Origin: Asparagopsis taxiformis
Taxonomy: Eukaryota > Rhodophyta > Florideophyceae > Bonnemaisoniales > Bonnemaisoniaceae
Assembly (NCBI GenBank): GCA_030407315.1
Contig: JALQPE010001795.1
Location: 1-56,422 of the forward strand
Length of the DNA stretch: 56,422 bases
Direction: 5' to 3'
The notes under the pieces were generated by a model. That model searched no databases, was not told the origin of the DNA, and saw only the letters and a list, made by a program, of their open reading frames with translations. Shown here piece after piece: positions 1-11,999 of this stretch. How positions within the stretch are numbered: the stretch's first letter is position 1; each line of letters begins with the position of its first letter. A program made the position numbers and the translations under genes.

Positions 1-1230
1 TCAGGGACCCGAGGATAGCGGCAAGGGATGTTGTTTTCTGAGCAACGTTCACAGGATGCCAACATAGACGGCGGCGTCAGGTGGTACTGAAGGGGATAGA
101 GAGCAGCCGGAGTGCGGGCCTCGTCAACAACACAGACTGTCATTGGTGCCAAATATGCGCCGTAACGCCCCCGCGACGTCAGGCTATTGGCGATGGAGGA
201 CATCATATTCCCGATAGCGTGGGAGATGGGGACGGTGAGGGCAGAGAGGTTGCATCCGCCGGAATCCATCGATTTAATAGGCGAGTCGCATCAATGCGCA
301 GAAGAAGAAGATCGCGGGCTGGAAAAAAAGTGGTGTTAGCCAGGACATAGCAAACAAGGCGCTCACCACGGAGATTGTTGCGTTGGAGGCTAAGGTGAAG
401 ACTCTGCAGGCGGAAAAATGCCAGCCTTACTGCAATTGCGAGAACAGGTAGAATCAGTGATCACGGTGGCGGTAAAGTGATCGAAAATACAGAAAGCCAT
501 TCCTGTGAAATACCTTGGAGTTCTTAGGGCGGTTGAGAAAACCTGACAAAGTGGTGCAGACGAGACTATGGAGCTGGACCCTATAGCGGAACAAACGCAG
601 AGACGTTGGACTGGACGTACCATCGAGGTAGAGCCGGTAGAAGGGACACTTTGGAGCGAAAACGGTGTAGGATATATTGCTCCCCTCCGGGCTATATCAT
701 CAAGAATCTGCAGTGGTATACACCTTCGTACAGAGACGAGAGTGATCTGCTGAATGACTTGGTGCGACACGTACTGCGTCAAAGTCCGTGGTGTGATGTG
801 TTTTCCGATGAGAGAGCAGCGTGTGTGCTGTCAAGAGGCTGTGGCGGGGAGCAAGGAATTGAAAGTGAAGGTGACGCAGAAACTGTCCGACGTGATGAGT
901 GCACGGAAGCGTAATGCGAGGGACAGATTGTTCGGTTCGCTGGGGTACACGAAATTAATGTCTAGATGCACGATGCTGACGAACGCGAGCTGAGATGGAC
1001 GAGCGAGAGGAACAAAAGCGCGAAGCGTCTGAGAAGCTTTTGAAAACGGGAAAGCAACGTGATTTGGATATGGGGAGGTGGCGAACGGCACCGTTCTCAG
1101 GAGCTGCGATACAGCAAGGCTTGGTTCCTGACAGCTTCGAAATGGAGTGAATGGTGATGCATGGTTTAACAACCGAGTAGCTGTGAATGTGCTGGACATC
1201 TTCAGGGGTTATTCGATACGACCAGAAACA
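1..1230 (+). pseudogene. Second gene of the KDZ-like element, left copy, broken
   Basis: Coding-like fragments here match fragments in the right-hand copy (minus strand, 53426 down to about 51750). Recognisable pieces are a lysine/glutamate-rich coiled-coil-like stretch near 300-430, a segment with WTGRTIEVEPVEG at 600-650, one with SYRDESDLLNDLVRHVLRQS near 725-790, and one with SARKRNARDRLFGSLGY near 895-955. They lie in different frames separated by single-base indels. The start is outside the window; in the right copy the protein appears to begin MPPRIAKKAPKPPG. The gene converges on the transposase. I do not recognise a domain; a DNA-binding or accessory transposition role is only a guess from position. 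Confidence 0.45.
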
Positions 1231-2033
1231 AGTAATGGACATAGAGAACGAGCATACTAACGCTGGCGCGCCTGGATGCTTGGCTAGTGACTACTGTGAG
1301 TGTTTTTGGATGAACCGAAGGGGAAAGGAGGTGCACGGCAGAAGGAGTTTACAAGGCGGTACAGTCAATATGTGGGGGTAGCTTTTCAGCAATTAGTTGG
1401 TATGGTGGTTTACTGCATGTCTTGTCTCCAAGGCTCGCAAGCAAGGGACAGAAACGGACGTTGTCGAGAGCGAACAGCGGACTAGTGCACAGTCACGGCA
1501 TGTGTTTGCAAGCCGTACTGTGACGACGAGAGGCTGTTGAAGTGTGGCAAAGCGGAGAGGGGTCTGGAATTGTTCATGTCGTTGATGATGTAAACCGCTG
1601 CTCATCACTTGTTCTAGTGTCCGAGGATTGGATTCAATCGCATATTACGTCAAACCTCGGTGCTGTAATGGATTGTGTGATGTGCGCAAGGACTAATTGG
1701 CGCAGAACTTTTCGTCGTTGACCCATATGCTGGACACCTGAGTGCAAACCTGAATGTCGAAATCAATGCCCACAGTATGGGGGCATGGAGCGGCGCCATG
1801 CAGCCACTGCTGATAACAGTTTTGGCGTAATGGAGGATGGTTGAAATTAGTGCAGTAAATGTGACGTTGACTAGAGGTTTATCATGTAGTACATTATCAA
1901 TAGTGCTGCGATTTAGATTTATTCTTCTTCATTATCATCTGTGAACTGGTAATCAGTGTTGGGTGTAGAAGCGGTTGAGATAGAAACGGTGGTCCGACCA
2001 GTGCATTTGTTTCGTAATGGCTTGACTGGAAAG

Positions 2034-4955
2034 TTACTTCGTACGATGTGCACGGTGCCAGATATATAGATAGATGCAGGATGAGGTCAACCAAGGACCA
2101 CCTGCACTGTGGGATGCAGTGTCATTGCTGTCAACGGATCCGTTGTCCGGGTCCCATGTGGACCACTTTAAACAAATGCACCCAAGTGATTTTTCCACAG
2201 CGGTTTTTGGGGCAAAGCAGGTCATATACTGAACGAAAGCGAGTTCTACAGGTTGAAACAGGTTTGGAGACTGCAGGCGTACCAGTGCCAGGACGCGCCC
2301 TACCCATATGGTTCTGTAGTCATCGGCAGTTCCGGAGATGACGACAAAGGAGTACTGCGATCTCTTTGCGGGGCCGAATCGATGAAGTTGCAAAGACGCG
2401 CTGCTGCTTGTGCCTCGACACGTTTGTGGGGCGAAGCATGCCACTGTGCGGGTCAAAGTCGTCGGCATCTGGGACGTACCCTCCCATGACGTAGGCGGAC
2501 TTTACCGCGGTGACGGAAATGTCCATGTCATGTATTGGAGGGCCTTCTGCCGTGGCGCGCAGTCTAGCGAGGGTGAGGAACGCTTGTGCAGCTGTGTCAC
2601 CGAGTTGCTGGAATAGCGTTATGGTGCCAGACGGGAACGAGGAGTTGTGCAGAGGCAAAAGAGTGGCAGGATCGGGCTGTCCGTCGATATCTGCAACGAG
2701 GAGGTTGCATCGGGCAGCAGGGAGGCAAGTCGTGCAGTGCAACGGTGAATCCGTCGCGAACGAGTACTGCACCGTCTGTGGGCGATATCATGCGTGCGTT
2801 TCCCAATGTGTTCGATGGGGTGTGACCAGTTGGAGTGGCCAAGGAGAATTCCATGTGGCGAATAGTCTCTTCCATGGCTGTGGAGCGCCTTCGAGAGGTT
2901 TTCCTATAACTCTGTTTGAACAGAAGATGCGAGTGTTCGTAGGGGCCTGCATCAATGTGTTCCAGGGCGCCATATCTCTGCAAGTCACCGGGAAGATGGT
3001 CAAGAAGATGGAACTTGAAAGTTTTGAGACCTGTGGTGTGGAATGGGCCGAGGGTGGAGAGCATTGATTGTTTGAAATAGGAAATGGAGTTCTGGAGGCT
3101 TTCTAGTTCGGCGGCAGTCCAGTGCTTGATGCGACCGCGTTTCATGACCCATGCGACGAGGTCAGAGTATTGCGTGCAGATGGAAGTGAGGGGGCTGTCT
3201 CTACTTCGTCACAGCATGTGTCAATGAATGCTGCGATGAAAGGGAACACCATGTCGACATGGTGATAGTCTTTGGCTGCGAGCATGCCGCGTATGCCGTC
3301 CTCCGTGAAGAGGCCGTTCAAATTGGTGCCCTTCTCACCCTTGGAGAAGTCGACATGAAGACCGGTGATGTAGTAGTCGCGTTCGATAGCGGACAGAATG
3401 CTGTTTGAGCCGGCGAGGATGGATTTTTTCCCTTCTTGAAGGTGCGAGGTGTCCCGGAATGGGAGGCAGTGGTGTGGTGAGGTCTGGGGAGCTGAGGCGG
3501 TGGACAATGCACTGTTTGATGAGCTTTGAGATGCCGAGGTGGAGATTGTGCAGAGGCTCGAAGGAGAAAATTTTGTAGGGGTCTAGGGGACTGTTGGTGG
3601 GTAAAAGAGCGGTCGATTCGAGGACAGAGTGTTGTTCGAGGAGGGAGAGAGCTTCGAGCGGAGCAGTTGTATGCTCCTGAGCGCTCTCTTGGCGTGCAGA
3701 GCGTGTATCATCGAGGGAGCGGGGCTGGTGTGGCGCGGTGGATTCAAGTTTAGTGGCGGGGATGTAGCAGCGGTGGCAGGGATGTGTGGTGGTAGTGCTG
3801 TTGCGAGTGCATGACAGCTCTTTGGCCTCTGGAAAGTCGCAGCAATAATTGGCTAGGATGGGAAAGCATTGGCGGGCAGTTGCAGTGGAGTCTGTGCAGG
3901 GGAACCCGGAAGAGAACGCGGTGGATAGGGACGAAAACACTTTTTCGAGTGCTTTATGAAGAATATCATTTTGCGAGCGCGACTAGCAGAACTAGAGGTT
4001 GTCGGCATTTCATCACCGAACAAAGCGTTGGACGAAGGGTTAACAATGTACGGAAGATACCCGACGATGGTGAGGCCGGTACGGATGCAGTGGCGACGGA
4101 GGGGGCGGAGAAGTTGAGCAGTGTGACGTGTATGGGGTATGCGACGATTGCGGAGCTCTTGAGGCTTGTGCTGCTCTTGTCGGAGTACACTTGGAGGAGG
4201 CCGGCAAAGGAGGAAGGGTGGGATCATTTTCCTCTGCCCATACGACCTGTGGATCTTCCGAGAGCTGCACGCGCTGTCTAGTAACCTGGTGCAGCGTTTT
4301 CGCGAATTCTGTGTGTAGGGGATGAGAAAATATTGCGGTGCCGTCTGGGGCGGTCTGTGGGGAGGGGTGGAAGAGAGTATTTTGGTCGTTAGCCAGTGCT
4401 AACTGCCTGCGGAGCATGTCGACTGGGTCGCGGAGGTACAGCTGTGCCGAGTACTTACCAGTTTTGTCTGGAATGATGTGGCTCTTGTAACCTTCGGTGC
4501 GGAAATGTGTTTCGACCATGGAAGCGGTAACGTGGCGACATTCTTCTACGGTGCGAACGGCGCTGTTTGAACTTTTCTAGGGAGAATGCGGGGTCTTGTA
4601 GGATGGTGATGACTTCGCTCACGCGGCCAGCGCCGGCCTTGTACTCGAGGGTTGTGAGACTGGCGGCGAGGGATTGCACGAGGAGGTCTGCGCGGGAGGG
4701 GGTTGAGGTTGGTGGCAGTGGAGCGTCACAGGGTGAGTCGCTGGAGGAAGCACGACCAGATTCTGGGTCTGGGGAGCTGGGTTGCGGGGAATCATGGTCG
4801 CCGTTTCGAGCAGGCTCATGGGTGACGGCAGGGACACGAGCGTTGTTGAAATGTTGGGGAGAGGGGTTGAAACGGTAGCGACACGTTCGCTCATGCAGCG
4901 CGAGCGCATAAGCATCTACGCAGTAGTAGAAGCACCCTTCATACTTGCATTCCAT
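2034..4955 (-). pseudogene. KDZ/Plavaka-like transposase, left copy, frame-broken
   Basis: Reading down from ATG 4955, the protein opens with a C2H2-like finger (MECKYEGC then HERTC), as in Plavaka transposases. Fragments in family order follow: AQLYLRDPVDMLRRQLA near 4440; VYSDKSSTSLKSSAIVAYPI near 4180-4130, the counterpart of the family SDKTN...HPL motif; LANYCCDFPEAKELSC near 3860-3810 before CxxC; FSFEPLHNLHLGISKLIKQC near 3570-3510; FTEDGIRGMLAAKDY near 3300; KFHLLDHLPGDLQRYG and FKQSYRKTSRRRST near 3020-2880; and FVVISGTADDYRTIWVGRV near 2350-2290 close to the end. Pieces occupy several frames. One shift, an extra A near 4572, is absent from the right copy. No functional product is expected. 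Known family function is cut-and-paste transposition; the assignment is from motif memory, not a search. Confidence 0.7.
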
Positions 4956-5599
4956 GTCGAGTTTTGACGCAAAAGGGAGGATTGCGAGCTGAACAGGGGA
5001 GACTGTGCCGTCCAGATGCGACCAATTTTATTTTTGTGGTGCTTTCGAGACTTGGAATGTAACGTGTTCGTAGTTTTGTGGGTAGTAGTTTTGTGCTCAC
5101 TCCAGCTGACATCCCAACGGTGGAATTTAACCGAGAGTTCAATCATTTCCAACTGTTACATCACATTGCGTGCTGGCAACGTGTGCATGGAAGGACGAAC
5201 GACTGCCTGGGACATGAATTTTCAATTAATTCATTTGTAATAATAAACTTTTTTATTTCCGAACTTCGTGGAATCTGAATGTGCTTTACAGCGGATATGC
5301 CACGGATCATGTAAGGAAAGCAAATGGATTCTCATATACATGATTATATGTTTATATTCGTTGTTCTCGATCCGGATCTCATTGTTTGGGGATTCAGAGA
5401 CCATGGCTTGGGCCATACTCAATCTCACTGCCGGCGATGATTTCGAGTATGCACAGCAAGACTTAAGCGGACGCTGAAAGCTGTCCGGTCGACGCCGCAG
5501 GCTCCACTCCGCCCTCATCACCGACTGAGATTCTTTGACGGCCTTTACTTTGTTTAGTGTAGAGGATGGACGAAGGTACGTGCGCGAATCTTGAGGGTA
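4956..5599. other. 5' leader region of KDZ-like left copy, no gene
   Basis: This lies between the transposase start and the subterminal repeats and is conserved in the right copy (about 47400-48018). It is AT-rich near 5220-5350. I see no convincing coding region; short open frames on both strands are not supported. Confidence 0.5.
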
Positions 5600-6010
5600 T
5601 GCATTGAGGGAAGCGTGGGTTTTGAGTCTGACTATTTTCGTTGAGGCGATATTTTTCATTGGAAGCCTGTTGACTCATGGTGTGTATTGAGCGGAGGATG
5701 GAAGAGAGGTACGTGAAGTTTTGAAAGTATGCTGCGAGGGAAGGTTGGTTTTGAGTCTGACTGTTGTGGTTGATTCCGATGTTGTGTAGATGATGCAGGA
5801 ATGGTGATGACGGAAGGTAAGTTTCACTGAGCACCAAGACTTTTTTGCGAAGATATGGACTGCTGACTTTGATTATTCATTGCAAGGTTTTTGCATCATG
5901 GTTTGTACTGTGTGTAGGATGGATGAGAGGTAAGTAAGCGAGTTTCTAGGATATCTGTCGTGGTAAGCGTTGCTTTTGAATCTGACTGTTGGGGTTGATG
6001 TTTTGTATGT
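5600..6010. repeat. Subterminal repeat array of KDZ-like left copy (about 3 units)
   Basis: A motif containing TTTTGAGTCTGACTGTTG recurs near 5624, 5748 and 5975, at spacings of about 125 and 230 bp. Its reverse complement recurs about six times in the right copy (46400-47340). Position next to the element end suggests transposase-binding or regulatory repeats; that role is inferred. Confidence 0.6.
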
Positions 6011-6365
6011 GATGCAGGAGTGGTGAAGCAGGAACGGCAGGACTCAAGGAGAGTGAAGAAGGGATCTAGGAAGATGGGGAATGAAGCTGTGAGGTGTTTC
6101 TGGTATGTGTATATTTTCGAGCATACCATAGAAGTGAGAGTGGGTTTCAGGTGGTGTAAGATTTTGCTGACCATGTTCGTGTTTGATGTCTTGATGATTT
6201 AATGGGCTGGGGTGGTGTCGAGGAAAGCGGGGATGGTATTGGGAAGGAGCGGATTTTTTTGTAATCTAGGTCGTGAGGGATCTTGAAGTATGTGCGAATG
6301 GTGGTGCATGGCGTTCGGATGGTAGGGAGAACGAGATAGTGAGGGAGATGGGTGATCGACGATAT

Positions 6366-6510
6366 GCTGACAGGTATTATGTATTCTGGCTGGATACGTA
6401 TTTCGTATTCTGGCTGGATACATATTCCGTATTCTGGCTGGATACGTATTTCCTATTCTAACCGGGTATTTATTTCCTATTCTGACCAGATATGTATTTC
6501 CTATTCTAGA
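6366..6510. repeat. 24-bp minisatellite, left copy
   Basis: Tandem units of 24 bp based on ATTCTGGCTGGATACGTATT, about six copies, degenerating toward 6510. Because 24 is a multiple of three the array stays open in several frames and gives spurious ORFs with an eight-residue repeat. The right copy has about eight units (45850-46020). Confidence 0.8.
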
Positions 6511-6629
6511 GAGACGTATTGTATACCAGCAGTTTCGTAAATGACAGAATAAATACGGTCCGATATGGGCCCTGAATTTACCATCCGCTGTAATTTCTTC
6601 CCTCCCGGTTTTCGCTGATATATTGTATA

Positions 6630-6850
6630 CTGGATGTCGGGTCCTAGGATCCCGCTGTATGTACTAGAGAAAGTGGATGTCGGGCCCTAGTATTCCGCCA
6701 AACGTACTAGAGAAAGTGGACGTCCGCATCCAAAAAATTTTCATTTTTTTTGGACGCGGACGTTCATTTGTTCTAGTAAATCTCGGGGCCGACTAGGACC
6801 CGTACTAGAGAGACTGGACGTCCGCGTCCACTTCCGAAAACACAGACGTC
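6630..6850. repeat. Palindromic terminal repeats of KDZ-like left copy
   Basis: About 50-bp units containing ACTAGAGAAAGTGGATGTCG recur, followed by a foldback near 6717-6766 in which GGACGTCCGCATCC and GGACGCGGACG flank an A/T-rich loop. A further GGACGTCCGCGTCC palindrome lies near 6817-6830. The same module sits at 45471-45740 in the right copy, which has one more unit. This is probably the transposon end. Confidence 0.6.
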
Positions 6851-7442
6851 TTCCGGCGGAATTAATCCTCTATCGTATGCAATTGTGCATTGTGTTTCCA
6901 AGAATAACTCCGATAATTCTAGTTTTACTGTGAATAGGGATTCAGGTTCCTGGTTCCTCCCTCTTACATCCGGGGTTCGAAAAGTTGGCCTGCTGCACAA
7001 CTGCCCTCCGTCACTTTGCAAAGTGGACAACAGGAGTGGAAGAGGAGGGATAACGCACGGTGGTCCTTCTTTCACAGAAGAAAGTTCGTTCTCTTTGATT
7101 ACCAGAGCAGATGGTTATCCGCCAAGGACAGCGTAGAAATCTAAGAAATTGTGTATTCGGTTTGGTTCGTCCTGTCAGAATGCTTTTTCTTGGATTAACC
7201 CATTCCTGTTCTACAAATACTACTTTTTGTACTTCTCCAGCCGAATATATGACTTTATTCCTTTCCGCACTCGTAAACTTCCACCTGATTGTCGCTAGAC
7301 TACTTCCCTATCCTTTTCCGACGTATTTATTCCCCAGTCTACCTTTAGCTTCCTTATCCATTCGTTGAACTACCCTCAACCTGAACCAGCTTCATCAGGG
7401 CGGAACATACCACGATAAAAGTAACGGAAAAATAGTTTTTTG

Positions 7443-7497
7443 CTGTAGTAAAAAGTGATCTACCAAATGCATCTTCCTAGATCACTTTTTACTGCAG
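7443..7497. repeat. Hairpin with 20-bp arms
   Basis: Arms 7443-7462 and 7478-7497 are complementary at 19 of 20 positions around a 15-nt loop; the core is AGTAAAAAGTGATCTA. It could be a palindromic MITE remnant or a structured RNA. No target duplication was seen. Confidence 0.7.
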
Positions 7498-7791
7498 TAA
7501 CTGATCATATGAAAAATTATTTTTTCTTAAATTTTTCTTGCTCGGCCGCTCAGCTTGCAATATACGTTTCTACTCAGAAGCGTGCAGTGTGTCAGTCCAT
7601 GAAGTGTCGATGAATCATCGATGACTTGTCTATGATTTGTCAGTACCAAAAGAGCGCGCTTTCTCTGTTTCTGCAAGCGAAAAACCCGCCTCATTGAGCA
7701 TACTGTGCACCAGTATTTAAAGCTTGCGTCACGCTAAGTGCCATCGTCATCGCCTGTCGCATGGAGCACACCACGTACGCAGGATGGGGTT

Positions 7792-7833
7792 GTGGTGTGC
7801 AACCGCATCCCTACGGATGCGGTTCCGCACCAC
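7792..7833. repeat. GC-rich hairpin with 4-nt loop
   Basis: Arms 7792-7810 and 7815-7833 pair at 17 of 19 positions around CTAC. One core arm is AACCGCATCC. Stability is likely high on either strand. Function unknown. Confidence 0.65.
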
Positions 7834-10199
7834 GGCCTCATCCTACGATAAGGTTTTCCAGCCCATTTAGTCTTTTTTCCATTCCTCCCATTTTGTTTTT
7901 CTGCGGTTCTTCGTTGTTCTTCTGCTAACATAAGTTTCTGCCTTTCCTACGTTCCGTTTCGTTTTTCTCCAGGGCTACTGTCATTAGTACGTTCTCTCAC
8001 TTCTAATCGAGCTTTCAGCTTCCCACTTTCTAGCACTATCTACCGTGTCATCCATTTCTTTCCATCTATATGCTAACAGAAGTTTCTGGGTTCTCTACAA
8101 TCCGCTTACTCAAGCTCTGGCTCCACTATCAACGGTATGTTCTCTCGCTTCAAATCATGCTTCAAGCATTACTGAAATTACATTCCTAGCACTAACCATT
8201 GATTCGTCTATTCTTCTCCTTCCAGGTGCTGACCGAAATTTCTGGCCTCCCTCCTCTCGTTTCATGCCCATATGTATTTGTAGTTACTTTATGTAGAGCT
8301 AGTGTTTTGCCGTTTAGTATCTAACATGGTAGAATAGCGTTTGGTTCGTCCGTCCAGTGCACAGATAAATTGCATGCCATTAAACTTTTGGCCATAACCG
8401 ACTATTTACCTATTCCATATCCACTACACCATATCGAACATCTCTCGTTCCTGCTACTGACTGCAACCTAATCTAATTCACTGTCCCTATTCGTATTCGC
8501 ATTGCTCCGAGATATCGTTTCAGTCAGACCTATCCGTCCTGCGGTTTCTCCGCAAAAGTGCGATGTGCCTTTAATTCCACATTTTAATTTCTACCTAGAG
8601 CGCCCACCGGTACAACCACACCACCCAGTGAACATTATCCACATCCACCCGATGGTAGAACCACTACATCCAGTGGAATTGAACTGTATCCATTACAGTA
8701 CTATGAGGTGGAATCATTCCAACGTCCCCAGCAGGTGTGACAATAGAATATATCCTGTCTTTCCACAGTACTGTACTTTGGAAACCAACCGCCCTTCGCC
8801 TTGGGCAGTACATGCCCAGCCAATGGTCCCTTTCCAAATTATGATTTGGCCAGTTCCACCTGTCGACCTGGTCACGCCCCATGAACAAGAAACCCACCTA
8901 CTGTGGAATTATTCCAATGTCTAAAATAATCATACTGTGGTAACCATCCATTCAGCGAGTTCTGTTTCCGTCTGGTTCCCGACAACCCGCCGTCACGGTG
9001 TCCCCATTCCATTTTATAGTTTATTTCTAGGAAGAGCTGTGCCCCTTACACCACATATCGCAGTCACGGTGCACCCCATATCCAATAATACCCATATACA
9101 GTACTGGTTCCACTCCAACCATCCGTGCCTGCGTGACTTGGCCTGTTCCAGTCCACCTACCGTCCCGCTCATATATGGTCCTGGTTCTTTTCCATTCCTA
9201 CGTGTCCTTCCGTACATGATTCGGCCATCGCTTCACGGCCACACCACAGCTCCACTTGGTTCCTGCCTACAGTACAAAACAATCGCCGTGCTGGTTTCAG
9301 CCCATAATTTTTTACATTTTTTTCGATGGGCCTTATCCAAACGTTGGGGACGGGCGTTCCGCTAAAATATGATGACTAATTCTAGTGTACGATACGGTAT
9401 TTTTCGTGGAAAATTATCTATTTTTGCTTATGCTGTGGTGGGCGGAAAGCCACTCCCGGTCGCCTGACGGCTTTAAAAGAAGCGGGAAGGTGGTCCACTA
9501 CCGCGGAGACGAAATGCCCTAGGGCAATCCACGTGCACTCCCGCCGGAGGAGGCTCGCGGCGGGCAATAGAGGACAAGTGCGAGCGGTCCCCAATTGGAG
9601 ATCGGAACGGAGCGGCTGGTATCCTGTGAAGGAATTGCCGCCGCCGTTTAGTTGTAAGTTAAACGACCACGGTCGAATGATTTGGAACCGAAACGATCTA
9701 CCTTTATTGTAGCTTAGTGATCAGTCCGCTGACCTTAAATGGTCAACGAGACTGCCGGGACCGGACCAGGACCAATGGTCCCGGTCCGGCGCCCAATGGA
9801 CCTTTTGGGGTGTTTATGCGGCCCAGGGGCCTTACAGAGTAATCTGCTACGTTGCTACCTGTAAACTAATTGAAACCGGACGTAACGTACACGTGCACTG
9901 TCGTAACGGGAGAATCTTCCCGCTCGCACACGTGTGCGACTAATCGCGCCTATATCGCTACACGTTGCACACTCGCCGAAGGGTCCCGCGCAAGCAATAT
10001 GGCCCGGGGCCAATGCAAGGCGGCACGCGCCCATTCGCCCTTGGGCGACAATCCCTTTGCCACGTCACCGCGGCTAGCGATTAGCAACGCGGCTCTTCGC
10101 GGCTGATTCCTTACCGAACGCCCACTCACGCTCGCGAGCGTACCGCTTAAGCGACCCCTCCTGGTGCCCTTTCCAGACGCCTGGAATCATTCTCCCGCG

Positions 10200-10763
10200 A
10201 CCGCTCGCAGCGCAATACGGGACGAGTCCCACACAGTCCATTTGATATTCCGGAATGTTTCTGTGAAGAACTTAGCAACAAATTTGAACAGGTTGTCGGG
10301 ACAATTCCACTGCAGACTGTCTCCCCAAAATATATTTCCGTGTGCCTCATTTTCTGGGTCCGCGACGCCGAAAATAGCACCCCCAATGTGACTTTCTAAT
10401 GTTCACGGGGATTAGAAACGATGGTGCAACATTTCTGTTTCTCCATGCTTGCGATATACAAGTTCTGATGTTTTATGTCACGCATTGTTCCTCAACCTGG
10501 TCCCTCCCAAATTGTTTTGCACCAGCCATGAAAAATTGTGCTGAGTTGCAGCCGAATATGATAACATTATCTCTCATTGTGAGTTCTGAAAGTCCAGCTA
10601 ATAGTAAATGGTCGTCGAGCATTGCGCCTGTCTTTGAATGCACGAACCAAGGGCTGGAATCATCACTAGGACTGAAGGATTGAACCAGCTCTCGCAGGTG
10701 AATTCTTAGAGTTTCCAACTCTACTGAACTGAGCAAAATTCCAATCTTCCCTAGCGATTTCAA
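10200..10763 (-). pseudogene. Ulp1/C48-like cysteine protease fragment, broken
   Basis: On the minus strand one frame (10763-10473) contains MLDDHLLLAGLSELTMRDN. The same frame continues after a stop to FLIPVNIRKSHWG near 10410-10380, which resembles the strand before the catalytic His of Ulp1/SUMO proteases. A shifted frame (about 10385-10200) then gives AIFGVADPENEAHGNIFWGD and SLQWNCPDNLFKF, resembling the catalytic Asp region. The Gln and Cys region expected downstream was not found. The gene has a stop, a frame shift and probably lost ends. C48 domains are common in DNA transposons, so a transposon origin is likely. Identification is from motif pattern only. Confidence 0.5.
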
Positions 10764-11996
10764 AAAGCCTCAACAAGCGAATAAATTTGTTCTGCAGACG
10801 TATTAGAGCTGTCGCAAGGAGTCCCCTGATCATTTGATTGTTCTATTTCCATTCTTGGGTGTATTTGGAAGCTAAAAGTGTGGAAGTAACGGGTTAGAAA
10901 ATTTCAATAGTCACGTAATCAGCCTCACTCCTAAACGATTCGAGAACGCGCTTGACTGTACCTTTGATGTAAAATATAACTATTGGAACTGGCTACGGGT
11001 CCGTAGCTAGAGCTAATTTGGCAGAGTTCAAACGATTAAACCTGCGATAGAAACGCTGTCAGAAATGTTGACGTCTGGATGAAAAATTGTAGCGACCGAT
11101 TCGTTCTTGGTAGATTCGTTCTTGTTATACAAAACCGCGGAAATGAAAAACAGATTTGTTTGTGTTGCTAATATTTTCGCTTCGCTGCGATCTCCAGTCT
11201 ATGTCCTGATCGAAAGAAACAAATTACACAGAATTCATCCTTTCTGGGAGTGAATGGAACGCATTAGCACAGACGACGCGGTCGGAGAAGCAAGGATAGC
11301 GTACGAGCGAGCGCGGTGATAAAGATTCTCGGCGATGTTGACGATGTGGCAGATGGCAGTGGTCGTCATGGCCGGATGTGGCACGGGAGCATGTGGCGGT
11401 ACATGAATTGGTCTCGACAGGAGTGGACCGCTGTGGGGCGGTCCCAATTTTGGTACCGCCCGCTGCCTGATGATCTGGATATTTGAAATTGCGCACCTTT
11501 CAATTTTCGCGGCGAGGAAAAATGGAAATTGGTTTCTGGCTTTTCGGGAAACACAAGAGTTGGTTTTCGGAAAGTGAAAATTTTGCGTAACGCCCCGAGC
11601 GGTACATCTGTCACGCCATTCGGCGCCCTGCAAAACCCTCCGAGATGGGCTGTTATGAAGGGTATCGCTTTCGGCAGTTTTTTCAGCATTTTCGATGCCA
11701 GATTGTTCTCAGCCAATTGAAGAGCCGAATTTCGGGCCAAATTATCATATTTTTCTGACGAGTTTATGTGATTGGTGCGTTATCGGGCCATAGGCCATGC
11801 CGGGCCATGCGCTGGACGAGCTTCTGTGATTGGTCCAAAGAGGCGAACAAGCATTTCCGATTGGTCCAATTTCTACCCTCCCTACCAGTGGTAGATTCAG
11901 TATTCCCCCCTCTTCACTAAGATATTTGGTGAGTACCTGTAAGCTCTTTCCCCCATTTATCCCGTCTACAGCCAATCTTTTTCTGATTTACATACA
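10764..11996. other. No gene recognised
   Basis: Several overlapping short frames exist at 11224-11740, but none has a start context, domain or composition that supports coding. Repeated CCAAT-like words (GATTGG) occur at 11769-11870. Nothing else was seen. Confidence 0.4.
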
Positions 11997-11999
11997 TGA
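11997..11999. repeat. Target site duplication TGA (left)
   Basis: TGA precedes the element end GGGCC; the same TGA follows the right end at 15902-15904. Three bases is the PIF/Harbinger duplication length; the usual sequence is TWA. Confidence 0.7.

Larger units (their letters stand above)
1..6850 (-). mobile_element. KDZ/Plavaka-like DNA transposon, left copy, cut by window edge
   Basis: This stretch is the reverse complement of 45471 to about 52972, with scattered substitutions, small indels and different repeat counts. The match ends at 6850, where the left copy reads CACAGACGTC and then departs from the right copy. Transposase fragments lie on the minus strand (about 4955 down to 2034), a second gene on the plus strand (1 to about 1230), and repeat arrays at 5600-6850 form the 5' subterminal region. 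The outer end lies before base 1. Family assignment rests on the transposase motifs described separately. No target duplication could be identified. Confidence 0.75.
6851..10199. other. Non-coding region between transposons
   Basis: No supportable gene. The stretch holds two strong hairpins (listed separately), loose direct repeats of about 150 bp near 7924-8260, pyrimidine-rich DNA with repeated GGAATCATTCC-like words at 8650-8920, and a GC-rich block at 9420-9850 without coding signal. Possible open frames at 8502-8924 and 8937-9365 show no recognisable protein features. Confidence 0.5.

Noticed and set aside
6352..6540. Open frame with a repeated eight-residue YSGWIRIS-like unit (also at 45824-46036)
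   Set aside because: It is produced by the 24-bp minisatellite, whose length is a multiple of three, and it is not conserved as protein.
7924..8260. Two to three loose direct repeats of about 150 bp
   Set aside because: Similarity by eye is too weak to call a tandem array without alignment.
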